Shown: piece by piece, positions 6,349 to 15,177 of the stretch | How positions within the stretch are numbered: the first letter of the stretch is position 1 | How the letters are laid out: each line of letters begins with the position of its first letter | NCBI GenBank assembly: GCA_964242415.1 | Contig: CAXTAT010000011.1 | Location: 1 to 64,000 of the forward strand | DNA: 64,000 bases | Direction of reading: 5' to 3' | DNA from: DASWOJ01 sp964242415 | GTDB taxonomy: Bacteria; Pseudomonadota; Alphaproteobacteria; Acetobacterales; Acetobacteraceae | Translations under genes and position numbers: made by a program | Notes under the pieces: generated by a model | The model's database searches: none | What the model saw: the letters and a program-made list of their open reading frames with translations, nothing else | What the model was told of the DNA's origin: nothing

Positions 6349-8933
6349 CCGCCCCCCCGCCCGGCCCCGTCCCGCCGGTCTCCGCTCTGCAAGGCTTGGC
6401 CCGCAAGCGGCAGGCGGCACGGCTGGTGCTGTGGTGGGAGCAGACGTGGCCGGCGGTGTGGCCGGCGCTCGGCGTCGCCGGCCTGTATGCGGTGCTGGCG
6501 CTGCTCGATGTGCCGGCGATGCTGCCGCCGTGGCCGCGGGTGCTGCTGCTGCTTGCCGCCGTGGCCGGTGTGCTGGCGCTGCTGTGGCGCGGCTGGCACG
6601 GGATGCGCCGCCCGACGGCGGACGGCGCAGACCGGCGGCTGGAGCGTGACACCGGGCTGCGCCACCGCCCGCTTGCCGCCCTCGCCGACCAGCCTGCGGT
6701 GGCGACGGCGGAGGGTGCGGCGCTGTGGCAGGCGCACCTGGCCCGGCTGTCGGCGCAGGTGTCCCGGCTGCGGGTGGCCCCGCCCCGCCCCGGCCTGCCT
6801 GGGCGGGACACCCGGGCATTGCGCGGCGGGCTGGCCGTGGCGCTGCTGGCCGGGCTGGTGATCGCCGGGCCGGACGCGGCGAGCCGGCTGCTGCGCGGGG
6901 TTGCGCCCGAGCTGCCGGCGGAGCCGCCCGCCCCCGCGCCCGTCACCCAGGCATGGATTACGCCGCCTGCCTACACCGGGCTGCCGCCGATTTTCCTGCA
7001 CCCCGACCAGGCCGCGGTTTCGGTGCCGACCGGCTCCCACCTGACCGTCAGCGTGACCGGCGGCAGCGGCGAGCCGGTGCTGGCGCTGAATGGCGACACC
7101 ACGGCGTTCCGCGCCTTGGACGCCGGCAGTTGGCAGGCGGAGCGGGAGCTGACCTCTGGCGGTGCCCTGTCAGTGCAGCGCCGCGGCAGCACGCAGACCT
7201 GGCAACTGACCGTGATCCCAGACCTACCGCCCACGGCCCTGTTCACCGATGCGCCAGGCCCGGCGCTCTCCGGCGGCCGTACGACCCAGCAGACCCGCCT
7301 GCCATGGGGCGCCACGGACGATTACGGCCTGGCAAGCGTGCAGGCCGAGCTGCGGCTGCGCGAGCGTCCGGAGGCGCCGCCCCTGGTGGTGCGGCTGCCG
7401 CTATCCGGCTCACCGAAGGCGGCGCAGGGCAGCGCCGTGCCGGACCTGTCGGCGCATCCCTGGGCCGGGCTGGCCGTGCTGGGTCAGGTGGTGGCGCGCG
7501 ACAAGCCCGGCCAGGTCGGGCGCAGCGTCGCCGCCGGGTTCACCCTGCCCGAGCGCCAATTCGAGAACCCGGTTGCCCGCGCCGTGCTGGACGTGCGGCG
7601 GCAGCTCAGCCTGACCCCAGGCGAGCGGGAGCCGGCGCGCATGACCCTGGACGGGCTGGCCGATGCGCCGGAGGCGTTCAACGGGGACTCCGCGGTGCTG
7701 CTGAACCTGCGCGCCATCGCCGGGCTGTTGCGCCGCGGTAAGGACGCCGACGTGATCGACGAGGCGCAGGCGCGCATGTGGCAGTTGGCGCTGGCGCTGG
7801 AAGAAGGGCTGGTGGACCGCACCGCCAAGGCGCTGGAGGCAGCCCGCCAGGCCCTGCGCGACGCCGCCGAGGCCAAGCCGGAGACCCCCGCCGAGCAGGC
7901 CGAGCTGGTGAAGCGCATGGAGGAGTTGCGCGAGGCGATTCAGAAGCACATGGAGGCCCTGGCCGAGCAGGCGCGGCGCGAGGGGGCGGACACGCCGCCC
8001 GACCTCGGACCCGCCATGACGCCGCGCGACCTGGACCGCATGGCGCAGCGGATGGAGCAGGCGGCCAAGGAGGGCCGCATGGACGACGCCAAGCAGCAGA
8101 TGGCCGAGCTGGAGAAGCTGCTGCAGCAGTTGCAGAACGCCCGCCCCGAGCACGGCCAATCGCGCGACAAGCAGAATGCCGAACGCCGGGAGCGCGGCCA
8201 GCAGCAGGTCGGCGCGGTGCAGGACATCGTTGGGCGGGAAGGCGGTCTGCTTGACCACTCCCAGGGCCGCCCCGGCGCGGACCCCCGCCGCGTGCCAACC
8301 CCGGCCGACGCCACGGCGCGGCAGGGCGACAGCCGCTCGCAGCGCGCCCTGCGCCGGGCCTTGGGCGAGCTGATGCAGCGCTTCGGCGACCTGACGGGCC
8401 AGGTGCCGCCGCCGTTGGGTGAGGCCGACACCGCCATGCGCGATGCGGCGCAGGCCCTGGCGGACGGCCAGGATCAGGCCGCAGGCGACGCGGAGCAGCG
8501 GGCCATCGAGGCGCTGCAGAAGGGCGCCAACGAGATGTCGCAGCAACTGGCCACCCGCTTCGGCACAGGCGAGGAACCCGGCGACGGCCAGCAGGGCGAG
8601 GGTGAGAACGAAGGCGAGGGTGAGGGCGACGGCCAAGGCAAGCCCGGCGGCAAGAGCCACGGCAAGTACGGCCAGCGTGACGGTCAGGGCGACCCTTCGC
8701 AGCCCAATGATGGCACCGGCGGCGACCACCGCCGGTCGGCGCGCCGCGATCCCCTGGGCCGCCTGGCGCCGCATGGGCTGGCGGGAGACCCCGGCAACGA
8801 CGTCCAGGTGCCCGACGCCATGGAGGAGGCGCGCAGCCGGGCCATCCAGGACGAGCTGCGCCGCCGCGGTGCCGACCGCACCCGGCCGCAGCCGGAACTG
8901 GACTACATCGACCGGCTGCTGAAGACCTACTGA
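6345..8933 (+). CDS. DUF4175/TIGR02302 family membrane protein
   Basis: This 862-residue protein is characteristic of alphaproteobacteria and commonly follows lysA. GTG at 6345 overlaps the lysA stop. The N-terminus has two adjacent membrane segments (about 30-50 and 60-80) and a third near 160-180. A large, probably periplasmic part follows, then a long Ala/Glu/Gln-rich coiled coil (about 490-640). The acidic, Gly-rich low-complexity stretch before the C-terminus (about 750-790, GEGENEGEGEGDGQG) could bind cations. The family's function is unknown; association with the cell envelope is inferred from topology. It converges with the zinc-ribbon gene, overlapping by seven bases. Confidence 0.85.
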   Translation: MTAPPPGPVPPVSALQGLARKRQAARLVLWWEQTWPAVWPALGVAGLYAVLALLDVPAMLPPWPRVLLLLAAVAGVLALLWRGWHGMRRPTADGADRRLERDTGLRHRPLAALADQPAVATAEGAALWQAHLARLSAQVSRLRVAPPRPGLPGRDTRALRGGLAVALLAGLVIAGPDAASRLLRGVAPELPAEPPAPAPVTQAWITPPAYTGLPPIFLHPDQAAVSVPTGSHLTVSVTGGSGEPVLALNGDTTAFRALDAGSWQAERELTSGGALSVQRRGSTQTWQLTVIPDLPPTALFTDAPGPALSGGRTTQQTRLPWGATDDYGLASVQAELRLRERPEAPPLVVRLPLSGSPKAAQGSAVPDLSAHPWAGLAVLGQVVARDKPGQVGRSVAAGFTLPERQFENPVARAVLDVRRQLSLTPGEREPARMTLDGLADAPEAFNGDSAVLLNLRAIAGLLRRGKDADVIDEAQARMWQLALALEEGLVDRTAKALEAARQALRDAAEAKPETPAEQAELVKRMEELREAIQKHMEALAEQARREGADTPPDLGPAMTPRDLDRMAQRMEQAAKEGRMDDAKQQMAELEKLLQQLQNARPEHGQSRDKQNAERRERGQQQVGAVQDIVGREGGLLDHSQGRPGADPRRVPTPADATARQGDSRSQRALRRALGELMQRFGDLTGQVPPPLGEADTAMRDAAQALADGQDQAAGDAEQRAIEALQKGANEMSQQLATRFGTGEEPGDGQQGEGENEGEGEGDGQGKPGGKSHGKYGQRDGQGDPSQPNDGTGGDHRRSARRDPLGRLAPHGLAGDPGNDVQVPDAMEEARSRAIQDELRRRGADRTRPQPELDYIDRLLKTY

Positions 8934-9307
8934 GCCGCTTGGTCTGTCGCCAGGCCCAACGCCGCATACAGACGCTCGCTGGGCGGCCAGGCGCGCATCA
9001 CGCTGTCGCGCCAGCGGACGCCGCCCCAGCCCAGCGCCGCAAGGAGCGCCAAGCTCACAGCCCAGCCGGCGAGCGCGACGGCATCGGCACGGCGCGGTTT
9101 TGCCGTGCCGGCCAGGGACGGGGGCGGTGCACGCGCCGGCTCCGGGACGCTTGGTGACATCTCCTCGGCTGGTTGCAGGGGCAGCGCCTCGGCCGCGAGC
9201 GGCAGCCAATCCGTGCCGCACCGCGCGCACCGGACTGCGCGGCCTGGGGCTAGCCGGGCCTCCGGCACGTCGTAGATGGCGGTGCAGGCAGGGCAGACGA
9301 TCCGCAT
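8927..9307 (-). CDS. Zinc-ribbon (MJ0042-type) single-pass membrane protein
   Basis: The ATG at 9307 is chosen because the protein then starts directly with the zinc-finger motif. MRIVCPACTAIYDVPEARL and later VRCARCG supply the CxxC...CxxC ligands (C5, C8 and a second pair near 27-30). A Pro-rich linker and one hydrophobic segment (about residues 72-90) follow, and the protein ends after about 126 residues. Such proteins are common in alphaproteobacteria next to ftsEX, but their role is unknown. It is divergent from ftsE, and its 3' end overlaps the DUF4175 gene. Confidence 0.82.
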   Translation of the reverse strand: MRIVCPACTAIYDVPEARLAPGRAVRCARCGTDWLPLAAEALPLQPAEEMSPSVPEPARAPPPSLAGTAKPRRADAVALAGWAVSLALLAALGWGGVRWRDSVMRAWPPSERLYAALGLATDQAAQ

Positions 9308-9443
9308 GGAATCGTGATACCCCGCCGGGAATGCGCCGAACAGGCCGTGAATGTCCAGCCAGGCCGCTTCCCCGGCGCGCCACCGCCATGCCACAAGTAT
9401 GGCGCAGCTTGAAGCAGCCGAAGCTAGGGGGCGTTGCCGCTGG

Positions 9444-10100
9444 ATGGTGCAACTGGATGGGGTCGGGTTGGATTACGGCGGCGCCAGCGTGCTGCGCGGG
9501 CTATCGTTCGGCATCGCGGAGGGCGGATTCCGCTGGCTGCTCGGACCCTCGGGCGCCGGCAAAACCAGCCTGCTGCGCCTGCTGCACCTGCAGGTCCGCC
9601 CCAGCGAGGGATGCCTGCGGCTCATGGGGCAGGACATCGGCGCCGCCGGGCGGGGCCACCTGCCGCTGCTGCGGCGCCGGATCGGTATGGTGTTCCAGGA
9701 TTTCCGCCTGATGCCGCACCTGTCGGCCTTCGACAACGTCGCCCTGCCGCTGCGCCTGGCCGGCCGGCCGGAGGGGCAGATTCGGGTGGACACGCTGGAG
9801 CTGCTCGGCTGGGTCGGCCTGTCCCGGCGGCTGCTGGCGCGCCCGGCCCAGCTTTCGGGCGGCGAGCAGCAGCGCGTCGCCATCGCCCGCGCCGTGGTCG
9901 CCCGCCCGCTGCTGCTGCTGGCCGACGAGCCGACCGGCAACCTGGACGACGAGCAGGCCAGCCGCTTGATGCAGTTGCTGCACGAGATGAACCGGCTGGG
10001 CACCACCGTCGTCGTCGCCACCCACAACGACGCCCTGGTCACCCGCCATCCCGCGCACACGCTGCGCCTGCTGGACGGCCAGCTTGTCCGCGATGATTAG
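9444..10100 (+). CDS. ftsE: Cell division ABC transporter ATP-binding protein FtsE
   Basis: FtsE is the ATPase of the FtsEX complex, which activates septal peptidoglycan hydrolases at the division site. The 218-residue protein shows Walker A GPSGAGKTS (34-42), the Q-loop VFQDFRL, the ABC signature LSGGEQQ (137-143), Walker B LLLLADEP and the switch histidine in ATHND. The ATG at 9444 gives the usual FtsE length, although an upstream ATG at 9399 is in frame. A purine-rich AGGGGG lies 13 bases upstream. ftsX follows after 57 bases. Confidence 0.95.
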   Translation: MVQLDGVGLDYGGASVLRGLSFGIAEGGFRWLLGPSGAGKTSLLRLLHLQVRPSEGCLRLMGQDIGAAGRGHLPLLRRRIGMVFQDFRLMPHLSAFDNVALPLRLAGRPEGQIRVDTLELLGWVGLSRRLLARPAQLSGGEQQRVAIARAVVARPLLLLADEPTGNLDDEQASRLMQLLHEMNRLGTTVVVATHNDALVTRHPAHTLRLLDGQLVRDD

Positions 10101-10157
10101 CCCCCTGCTGGCGCATCGGGTGCCGGCACATGGGATGTCGGCGCCGGAGGCATCCGG

Positions 10158-11123
10158 ATGATCCTGGGTCGTACCCGGCGGGACAACGAGCTGCGCTCGG
10201 CCAGGCAGGAGTTGCGCCCGAGCGGACGAGGGTTGCGTCCCAGTGGTTTTGACGACCTCGGCCTGCGCCGTGCCCTGTCCGATTGGCTGCTGCCGGCGCT
10301 GGTGGCTGCCATGACCTTCCTGGCGGCGTTGGCGCTCGCCGGCGCTATCTCCGCCGCCGTGCTCGCCCGGCACTGGCAGGAGGGCGCGTCGGCCACCCTG
10401 ACCGTGCAGGTCCCGCAACCCAATGCCCCCGCGGCGGACGGTCCCGCGACCCGGTCCGAACGCGTGCTTGAGACGGTGCGCGGGCTGGACGGCGTCGGCG
10501 CCGCCCGGGTGCTGCCGGATGACGAGCTGGCCGACCTGTTGCAGCCCTGGCTCGGCGCGGGGACCAGCCGCATCGCGCTGGCCCTGCCGGCGGTGATCGA
10601 GGTCCGGCTGACCCGGCCGCCGCCGCCCAATCTGGCAGCCCGGCTGCAGGTGGAGGCGCCGGGCACGCTGGTCGAGACGCAGGAGGCCTGGGTCAAGCGC
10701 CTGGCCCTGCTGGCGCGCAGCCTGCAAGCCTGCGCCGGCCTCGCGCTGGCGGTCGTGGGCTTCGTCGCCGTCGCCGTGGTCGCGGTCGCCACCCGCGCCG
10801 GGTTGGCGGCGCGGCGGGACGCCATCGAGATCGTGCACGGCCTGGGTGCGACGCGCGGCTACATCGCCAGCCGCTTCGCCAAGCGGGCGACCTTCTTGAC
10901 GGCCGTGGGCGGCGGCATCGGCGCGGCGGCGGCCATGCCGGTCCTGGTGGGCCTGGCCAACCTGGTCTGGCCCTTCACCGGCCAGGATGCGCCGCCGGAC
11001 GTGGCCGAGGCCCTTCCGCTGGCGCTTTGGCTGGCGCTCCCGGTCCTGCCGCTGGCGGCGGCCGTCATCGGCTGGGCGACCGCCCAGGCCACGGTGCGGC
11101 GCTGGCTGCGCCGGTTGCCTTGA
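10158..11123 (+). CDS. ftsX: Cell division protein FtsX
   Basis: FtsX is the membrane partner of FtsE. This 321-residue protein has a charged cytoplasmic N-terminus and a first membrane segment near 45-70. A periplasmic domain of about 110 residues follows, then three more membrane segments (about 188-212, 235-260 and 285-308) as in FtsX/MacB-type permeases. The segment RRDAIEIVHGLGATRGYIA between the second and third helices is the conserved coupling region. The 57-base spacer after ftsE contains no other gene. Its stop overlaps the TTG of the ydcF-like gene. Confidence 0.92.
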   Translation: MILGRTRRDNELRSARQELRPSGRGLRPSGFDDLGLRRALSDWLLPALVAAMTFLAALALAGAISAAVLARHWQEGASATLTVQVPQPNAPAADGPATRSERVLETVRGLDGVGAARVLPDDELADLLQPWLGAGTSRIALALPAVIEVRLTRPPPPNLAARLQVEAPGTLVETQEAWVKRLALLARSLQACAGLALAVVGFVAVAVVAVATRAGLAARRDAIEIVHGLGATRGYIASRFAKRATFLTAVGGGIGAAAAMPVLVGLANLVWPFTGQDAPPDVAEALPLALWLALPVLPLAAAVIGWATAQATVRRWLRRLP

Positions 11124-11767
11124 CCGCGGGCCGGGCCGCCCGCCGGCTTTACCAGGCGGTGCAGGCCGGCAGTGCAATGCTGCTTGCGGCTGCAGCGGCC
11201 TGGGGCGTGGGGTTCGCCTGGTTCGATCACGCGGCCCACCAGCCCGCCCAGCCGCCGCCGGCGTCGGACGGCATCGTCGTGCTGACGGGCGGCGCCGACC
11301 GGATCGAGACCGCCCTGCGCCTGCTGGCGGACGGGCGGGCGCCGTTGCTGCTGGTGTCCGGCGTGGCGCGCGGCGCCGACCTGGCCGAGCTGACCCGGCG
11401 CATCCAGCTCGACCCGGCGCAGGTCGCCGGCCAGGTCACGCTGGGCCGGACGGCGGCAACCACGGTCGGCAACGCAGCCGAGACCGCACGCTGGGCGCAG
11501 GCGCTTGGGCTGCACCGGCTCATCGTCGTCACGGCGGGCTATCACATGCCGCGCGCCCTGCTAGAGATGCGCCGGATGCTGCCTGGCACCGAGCTGCATG
11601 CCGTCCCGGTCCAGTCCCCCGCCCTGCGCGGCAGCACCGATCCTGCTGCAGCGCGGATGCTGGCCAACGAGTATGACAAGCTGATCGCGGTCCGCCTGGG
11701 CTTGGCGTGGCTGTTCCGGACGGAGAGGACCTCGATGGAAACGACCCCAATGGAGCAAGCTGGGTGA
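11120..11767 (+). CDS. YdcF/DUF218 family protein
   Basis: TTG at 11120 overlaps the ftsX stop (TTGA), giving 215 residues; a later ATG at 11177 is less likely given the translational coupling. A membrane anchor spans about 15-35, and the DUF218 domain follows: VVLTGG (53-58), the TTVGNAAETA helix and the HMPRA motif (142-146). YdcF-type proteins bind nucleotides, and some act in envelope polysaccharide metabolism; the reaction here is unknown. Position between ftsEX and plsC is typical of alphaproteobacteria and suggests an envelope role. Confidence 0.88.
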   Translation: MTAGRAARRLYQAVQAGSAMLLAAAAAWGVGFAWFDHAAHQPAQPPPASDGIVVLTGGADRIETALRLLADGRAPLLLVSGVARGADLAELTRRIQLDPAQVAGQVTLGRTAATTVGNAAETARWAQALGLHRLIVVTAGYHMPRALLEMRRMLPGTELHAVPVQSPALRGSTDPAAARMLANEYDKLIAVRLGLAWLFRTERTSMETTPMEQAG

Positions 11768-12543
11768 TCCTGCTGCGTTCGACGCTGTTCAACATCTGGC
11801 TTATCGCCGTGACGATCGTCGTCGCCGGGCTGGGCGCACCCCTGCGCTGGGTCTGGCGGTGTCATGCGCTGCGGCTGGCGCAGGTGTGGGCCGGGCTGGT
11901 GCTGGACGGTGCGGCGGTGATCTGCGGCATCCGCGTCGTGGTGATCGGCCGGGAGCACCTGCCGCTTGAGGGGGCGGCGCTGATCGCGTCGCAGCATCAG
12001 TCGGCCTACGACACGCTGATCTGGCTGCGGCTGGTGCCGCGGGTGGCCTACGTGTTCAAGGCGGAGCTGTCGCGGGTACCGCTGTTCGGCCCGCTGCTGA
12101 TCCCGGCCGGGCAAATCCCGGTGGACCGCGGCGGCGTGAACGCCATCCGCACGCTGCTGCGCGGCGCCGACGCGGCCAAGGCGGACGGCCGGCAAATCGT
12201 AATGTTCCCCGAAGGCACCCGGGTGCCGCACGGGCAGGAGGTGGAGCTGAAGCCCGGCATCGCGCTGGTCGCCAAGCGGACCGGCCTGCCGGTCATCCCC
12301 GTAGCGACGGATTCCGGGCTGCGATGGAGCCGGCGGGCCTTTCGCAAGCGGCCCGGCCCGGTCCATATCGCCTTTGCCCCGCCGATCCCGCCCGGCCTGC
12401 CACAGGTCGAGCTGCTCGCGGCGTTGCGGGCCGGCTGGCGGCGGGCCGAGGCGGCGCTGGCTGCTGACACGGCTGCGCCTGTGGATAACTCTGTGCATGA
12501 GGCTGCCGCTGCGATGCCTGGGGACCGTAGCCTGACGGCTTAA
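11764..12543 (+). CDS. plsC: 1-acyl-sn-glycerol-3-phosphate acyltransferase
   Basis: PlsC makes phosphatidic acid by acylating lysophosphatidic acid at the inner membrane. GTG at 11764 overlaps the ydcF stop (GTGA), giving 259 residues. An N-terminal membrane helix (about 8-30) is followed by the HX4D catalytic box HQSAYD (His78, Asp83) and the substrate motif FPEGTR (148-153), with a later PVIPVA strand as in the family. The C-terminal tail is short and Ala-rich. It is the last gene of the ftsE-ftsX-ydcF-plsC run; an AT-rich intergenic region follows. Confidence 0.93.
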   Translation: MILLRSTLFNIWLIAVTIVVAGLGAPLRWVWRCHALRLAQVWAGLVLDGAAVICGIRVVVIGREHLPLEGAALIASQHQSAYDTLIWLRLVPRVAYVFKAELSRVPLFGPLLIPAGQIPVDRGGVNAIRTLLRGADAAKADGRQIVMFPEGTRVPHGQEVELKPGIALVAKRTGLPVIPVATDSGLRWSRRAFRKRPGPVHIAFAPPIPPGLPQVELLAALRAGWRRAEAALAADTAAPVDNSVHEAAAAMPGDRSLTA

Positions 12544-12552
12544 GCCGCGGAT

Positions 12553-12596
12553 ATATAACGCTTCCATGTCAGTTTATCGATTCAGGTCCGTTATAT
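12553..12596. promoter_or_regulatory. Inverted repeat in the AT-rich plsC to DUF2125 gap
   Basis: ATATAACG (12553-12560) is matched by its exact complement CGTTATAT (12589-12596), with a 28-base centre. The 228-base gap is far poorer in GC than its surroundings. The repeat could be an operator or lie in the promoter of the DUF2125 gene, 175 bases downstream. No U-run follows, so it does not look like a terminator. Confidence 0.35.
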
Positions 12597-12771
12597 GCCA
12601 ACCGGCTAAGACCCGCGCTAAACCACTAAGCAACTGTAATCGTTGTACTCTTAAATGTGATGGGCAGCACACCCGACTCGGGGGGACCTAGCTCACGCCT
12701 GGCGCGGCCTTGCCCGCGACAGTTTCGGGGCGGCTGTGGATAGCATGCAACGCAACAGGGAACGAGGCCGC

Positions 12772-13779
12772 ATGGAACCTGGATCTATACAGCTCGCCAA
12801 GGGTTCCAAGCGCGCCAGGCGCCTGTTGCAGATTGCGTTTATTGGCGTCTTCACGGCCTTCGTGATCCATGGGCTGGCATGGGCCTACGTCACGGACCGC
12901 CTGCGGACACAGTACCTCGCAGGGTTGGACGGGCTGCGGCAGCAGGGATGGCAAGTCACCTCCGAGCAACCCCGGCATTCAGGCTGGCCCACGGCTGCGA
13001 CGCTGCAACTGGGACCGCTGTCGCTTGACGGCCGGCCGGCCGGGGTGCCCCTGACCTGGTCCGCAGCGGGCGCGGAACTTGGGTTCCATATCCGACGCCC
13101 CGCGGTTCTGCGGATCGTGCCAACGGGGCTGCAACGCATCCGCCTCGGGCAGGCGCCGGAATTCACCCTCACCGCTGCGGCGCTGGAGGTGCAGGCTGAC
13201 GGCGAGTCCCTGCAGGCGACCGGGCAAGACCTGGTGCTGGCGTTGTCCGGCGGGGAGGCGCGGGCTGGCGCGATGCAGGCGCGGACCGACGGCCTGGCCC
13301 TGCAGGCGGCGCTGGGGGCAGTGCAACTGCCCGACCCGCGCCTGCCGCCCATGCGGCGCGTGACCTTGGATGCCACGCTGACGCAAGCTGTGCCGGCCGC
13401 CGCAGACCCCGTCCGGCAGGCCATGCAGTGGCGTGACCAGGGCGGCGTCATGGATGTCCGAGCCTTCGGCGCCCAAGCCGGCGAACTTGTTATCCAGGCC
13501 TCCGGGACGGTCCGGCTGGACGCCGCGCTGCAACCGGCGCTGGAGGGAACGGCCACCCTGCGCGGCTACCGCCCATCACTTGACGCGATGGTGCAGGCTG
13601 GCGCCATACCAGCCTCCGCCGCCCTGGCCGCCAACGCAGTCCTCGGCCTGCTGTCCGGCCGTGGCGGTCAGGCGGGCGCCACCGTGCCGGTTCGGCTGGC
13701 GGATGGAGTGCTGTCGCTGGCGGGGTTCCCGTTGATGCGGCTGCCGGCGTTGGAATGGCCGGCACCCGGTCGCCGATGA
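12772..13779 (+). CDS. DUF2125 domain protein, membrane anchored
   Basis: The ATG at 12772 is favoured because AGGGA and GAGG lie upstream; GTG at 12736 and ATG at 12745 are in-frame alternatives. The product of about 335 residues has one N-terminal membrane helix (about 20-38) and a large extracytoplasmic domain. It shows the family pattern of GW-rich strands (LRQQGWQVTSEQ, then GWPTAATLQLG) and repeated beta-strand segments ending LRLADGVLSLAG-like. DUF2125 proteins are alphaproteobacterial and resemble AsmA-type repeats; no function is established. It stands alone. Confidence 0.8.
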   Translation: MEPGSIQLAKGSKRARRLLQIAFIGVFTAFVIHGLAWAYVTDRLRTQYLAGLDGLRQQGWQVTSEQPRHSGWPTAATLQLGPLSLDGRPAGVPLTWSAAGAELGFHIRRPAVLRIVPTGLQRIRLGQAPEFTLTAAALEVQADGESLQATGQDLVLALSGGEARAGAMQARTDGLALQAALGAVQLPDPRLPPMRRVTLDATLTQAVPAAADPVRQAMQWRDQGGVMDVRAFGAQAGELVIQASGTVRLDAALQPALEGTATLRGYRPSLDAMVQAGAIPASAALAANAVLGLLSGRGGQAGATVPVRLADGVLSLAGFPLMRLPALEWPAPGRR

Positions 13780-13850
13780 ACCCTCAAAGCGGCGGACGCG
13801 GCACCACCCGGCGACGCCAACCCCCCCTGGGTCCGACCGCGGAGGGCCTA

Positions 13851-13950
13851 CGGTCATTGCAAGCCGCACTTACAGCGCGGCAATCCAGGGCGGCGAGCAC
13901 GGTCCTTACCCGCGGGACTGCTGCGCCGAAGTCAGCTCGCATCAACGGCG
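13851..13950. repeat. Family B palindromic repeat, copy 1 (diverged)
   Basis: The copy runs from GGTCATTGCAAGCC through GCGCGGCAATCCAGGG (13875-13890) to GACTGCTGCGCCGAAGTC and AGCTCGCATCAACGG. It matches, with substitutions, the ends and centre of the copies at 44.5, 52.1 and 62.2 kb. It lies in the 286-base gap between convergent DUF2125 and phaR, where no other gene is seen. Confidence 0.75.
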
Positions 13951-14065
13951 AGGTTTGGGGCAGCGCCGGTCAGGGTCAAAAGCAGTCACGTCAAGGCCGA
14001 ACTAGGCCTGCGAGCTTCCGCAACGCTGCTGCACTGGATGCTGGTTGGCCAACCCTAGCTCGGCG

Positions 14066-15067
14066 TCAATTTATCCCCTTGCCGGGCAGCGTCCGCGTCC
14101 GTTTTGGCAGGCGTAGGGGAGTGACCGGGACGGCCTTGGCTGACGAAATCACCATGTCCGGGCTTGGAAGCTCCCGGTGCAGCGGATCTGCCGGTGCCGG
14201 AGCGGCCAGCATGTCCACGGTCGCAGGAACATCCGGAAAACGTGGCGCCTCCGCAAAGCACGCCGCCTCGGCAGCATCCGGTGTCTCGGCAGGCACCGGG
14301 GTCTCGGCGCACATCGATGCAGGTGCCGAGGCGACACTATTCGGCAAATCCGGGGCTGCAACCTGCATTGGCGCTGCTGAGGAGCCAGCGTCCGCCCGGG
14401 CCGTGGCAAGTTCCGCACGCAGGCTCTCGACCTCCTGCCGCAGGCGTTCAAGCTCGGCACTGTCCGCGACTGGCATTGGGGTCTGCACAGCCGGGGTGTG
14501 CGCGGCTGGCGTTTGCACGGCTCCCGGCGCGGGCGTGGCAGTCTCCGGCGGCAGCGGCTCGCCGCCGCGGTGGAACGGATTGAACAGGCTCATCGCGCGC
14601 TCGATCATCGCCATGTTCTGCCGGCTCATCTCCTCCACCCCCATGGGCAGGAACGGGCTGAGCGTCTGCTGCATCGCCATACGCAGTTGCTGCTGCTGCC
14701 GGGCGAAGCTGGACATCGCGGTTTCAAGGTAACGCGGCACCACACCCTGCAGGCTGCCGCCATAGAAGCCGATCAACTGCCGCAGGAACGGGGTCGGCAG
14801 CATGGAGGTGCCCTTGCTCTCCTCCTCGACGATGATCTGCGTCAGCACGCCCCGGGTGATGTCCTCCCCGGATTTCGCATCGTACACCACGAAATCCCGG
14901 CCGGCGCGGATCATGTCAGCCAGGTTGTCCAACGTGATGTAGCTGGAGGTTTCGGTGTTATACAGTCGCCGGTTAGCATACTTTTTTACCACAACCGGCG
15001 GTTGGGTCGGCTGCTGCGAGGGTGCGGACGCGGGCGCATCAGGTTCGACATAGGAGGCGTCGGCCAT
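14066..15067 (-). CDS. phaR: Polyhydroxyalkanoate synthesis repressor PhaR
   Basis: PhaR binds DNA and PHA and represses phasin and PHA genes until polymer appears. The N-terminal PHB/PHA accumulation regulator domain is clear: KKYANRRLYNTETSSYITL (28-46), a DFVVYDAKSGEDITRGVL segment and a second domain to about 130 with QQQQLRMAM helices. The protein is 333 residues, longer than usual PhaR (about 190). The extra C-terminus (from about 170) is an Ala/Pro/Thr-rich, probably disordered tail around a short coiled coil, ELERLRQEVESLRAELATA. It is divergent from the PHA operon it presumably controls. Confidence 0.93.
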   Translation of the reverse strand: MADASYVEPDAPASAPSQQPTQPPVVVKKYANRRLYNTETSSYITLDNLADMIRAGRDFVVYDAKSGEDITRGVLTQIIVEEESKGTSMLPTPFLRQLIGFYGGSLQGVVPRYLETAMSSFARQQQQLRMAMQQTLSPFLPMGVEEMSRQNMAMIERAMSLFNPFHRGGEPLPPETATPAPGAVQTPAAHTPAVQTPMPVADSAELERLRQEVESLRAELATARADAGSSAAPMQVAAPDLPNSVASAPASMCAETPVPAETPDAAEAACFAEAPRFPDVPATVDMLAAPAPADPLHRELPSPDMVISSAKAVPVTPLRLPKRTRTLPGKGIN

Positions 15068-15140
15068 AGGTGTCCTCGGGATGAAAGCGTACGGTTAATA
15101 TCACGCATTTGCAACCTGTGCGACCTTTCCCTACCGGCCT

Positions 15141-15160
15141 ATGCTGCAAGGCAACATGCA
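15141..15160. promoter_or_regulatory. TGC-rich candidate PhaR operator
   Basis: ATGCTGCAAGGCAACATGCA has repeated TGC/GCA steps, the kind of sequence bound by PhaR proteins of Paracoccus and Rhodobacter. It lies in the 110-base region between divergent phaR and the small gene starting at 15178. The assignment is an inference from composition and position. Confidence 0.3.
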
Positions 15161-15177
15161 CGACGCGGAGGCCAGCC

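Noticed and set aside
7410..9452. 680-codon minus-strand frame opposite the DUF4175 gene
   Set aside because: It is a mirror of the GC-rich coiled-coil and Gly-rich coding strand, has no domain, and overlaps three real genes.
13755..14732. 325-codon plus-strand open frame over the phaR region
   Set aside because: It is antisense to phaR, whose conserved domain is unmistakable, and its product is low-complexity Ala/Gly/Ser/Arg typical of a GC-rich shadow frame.
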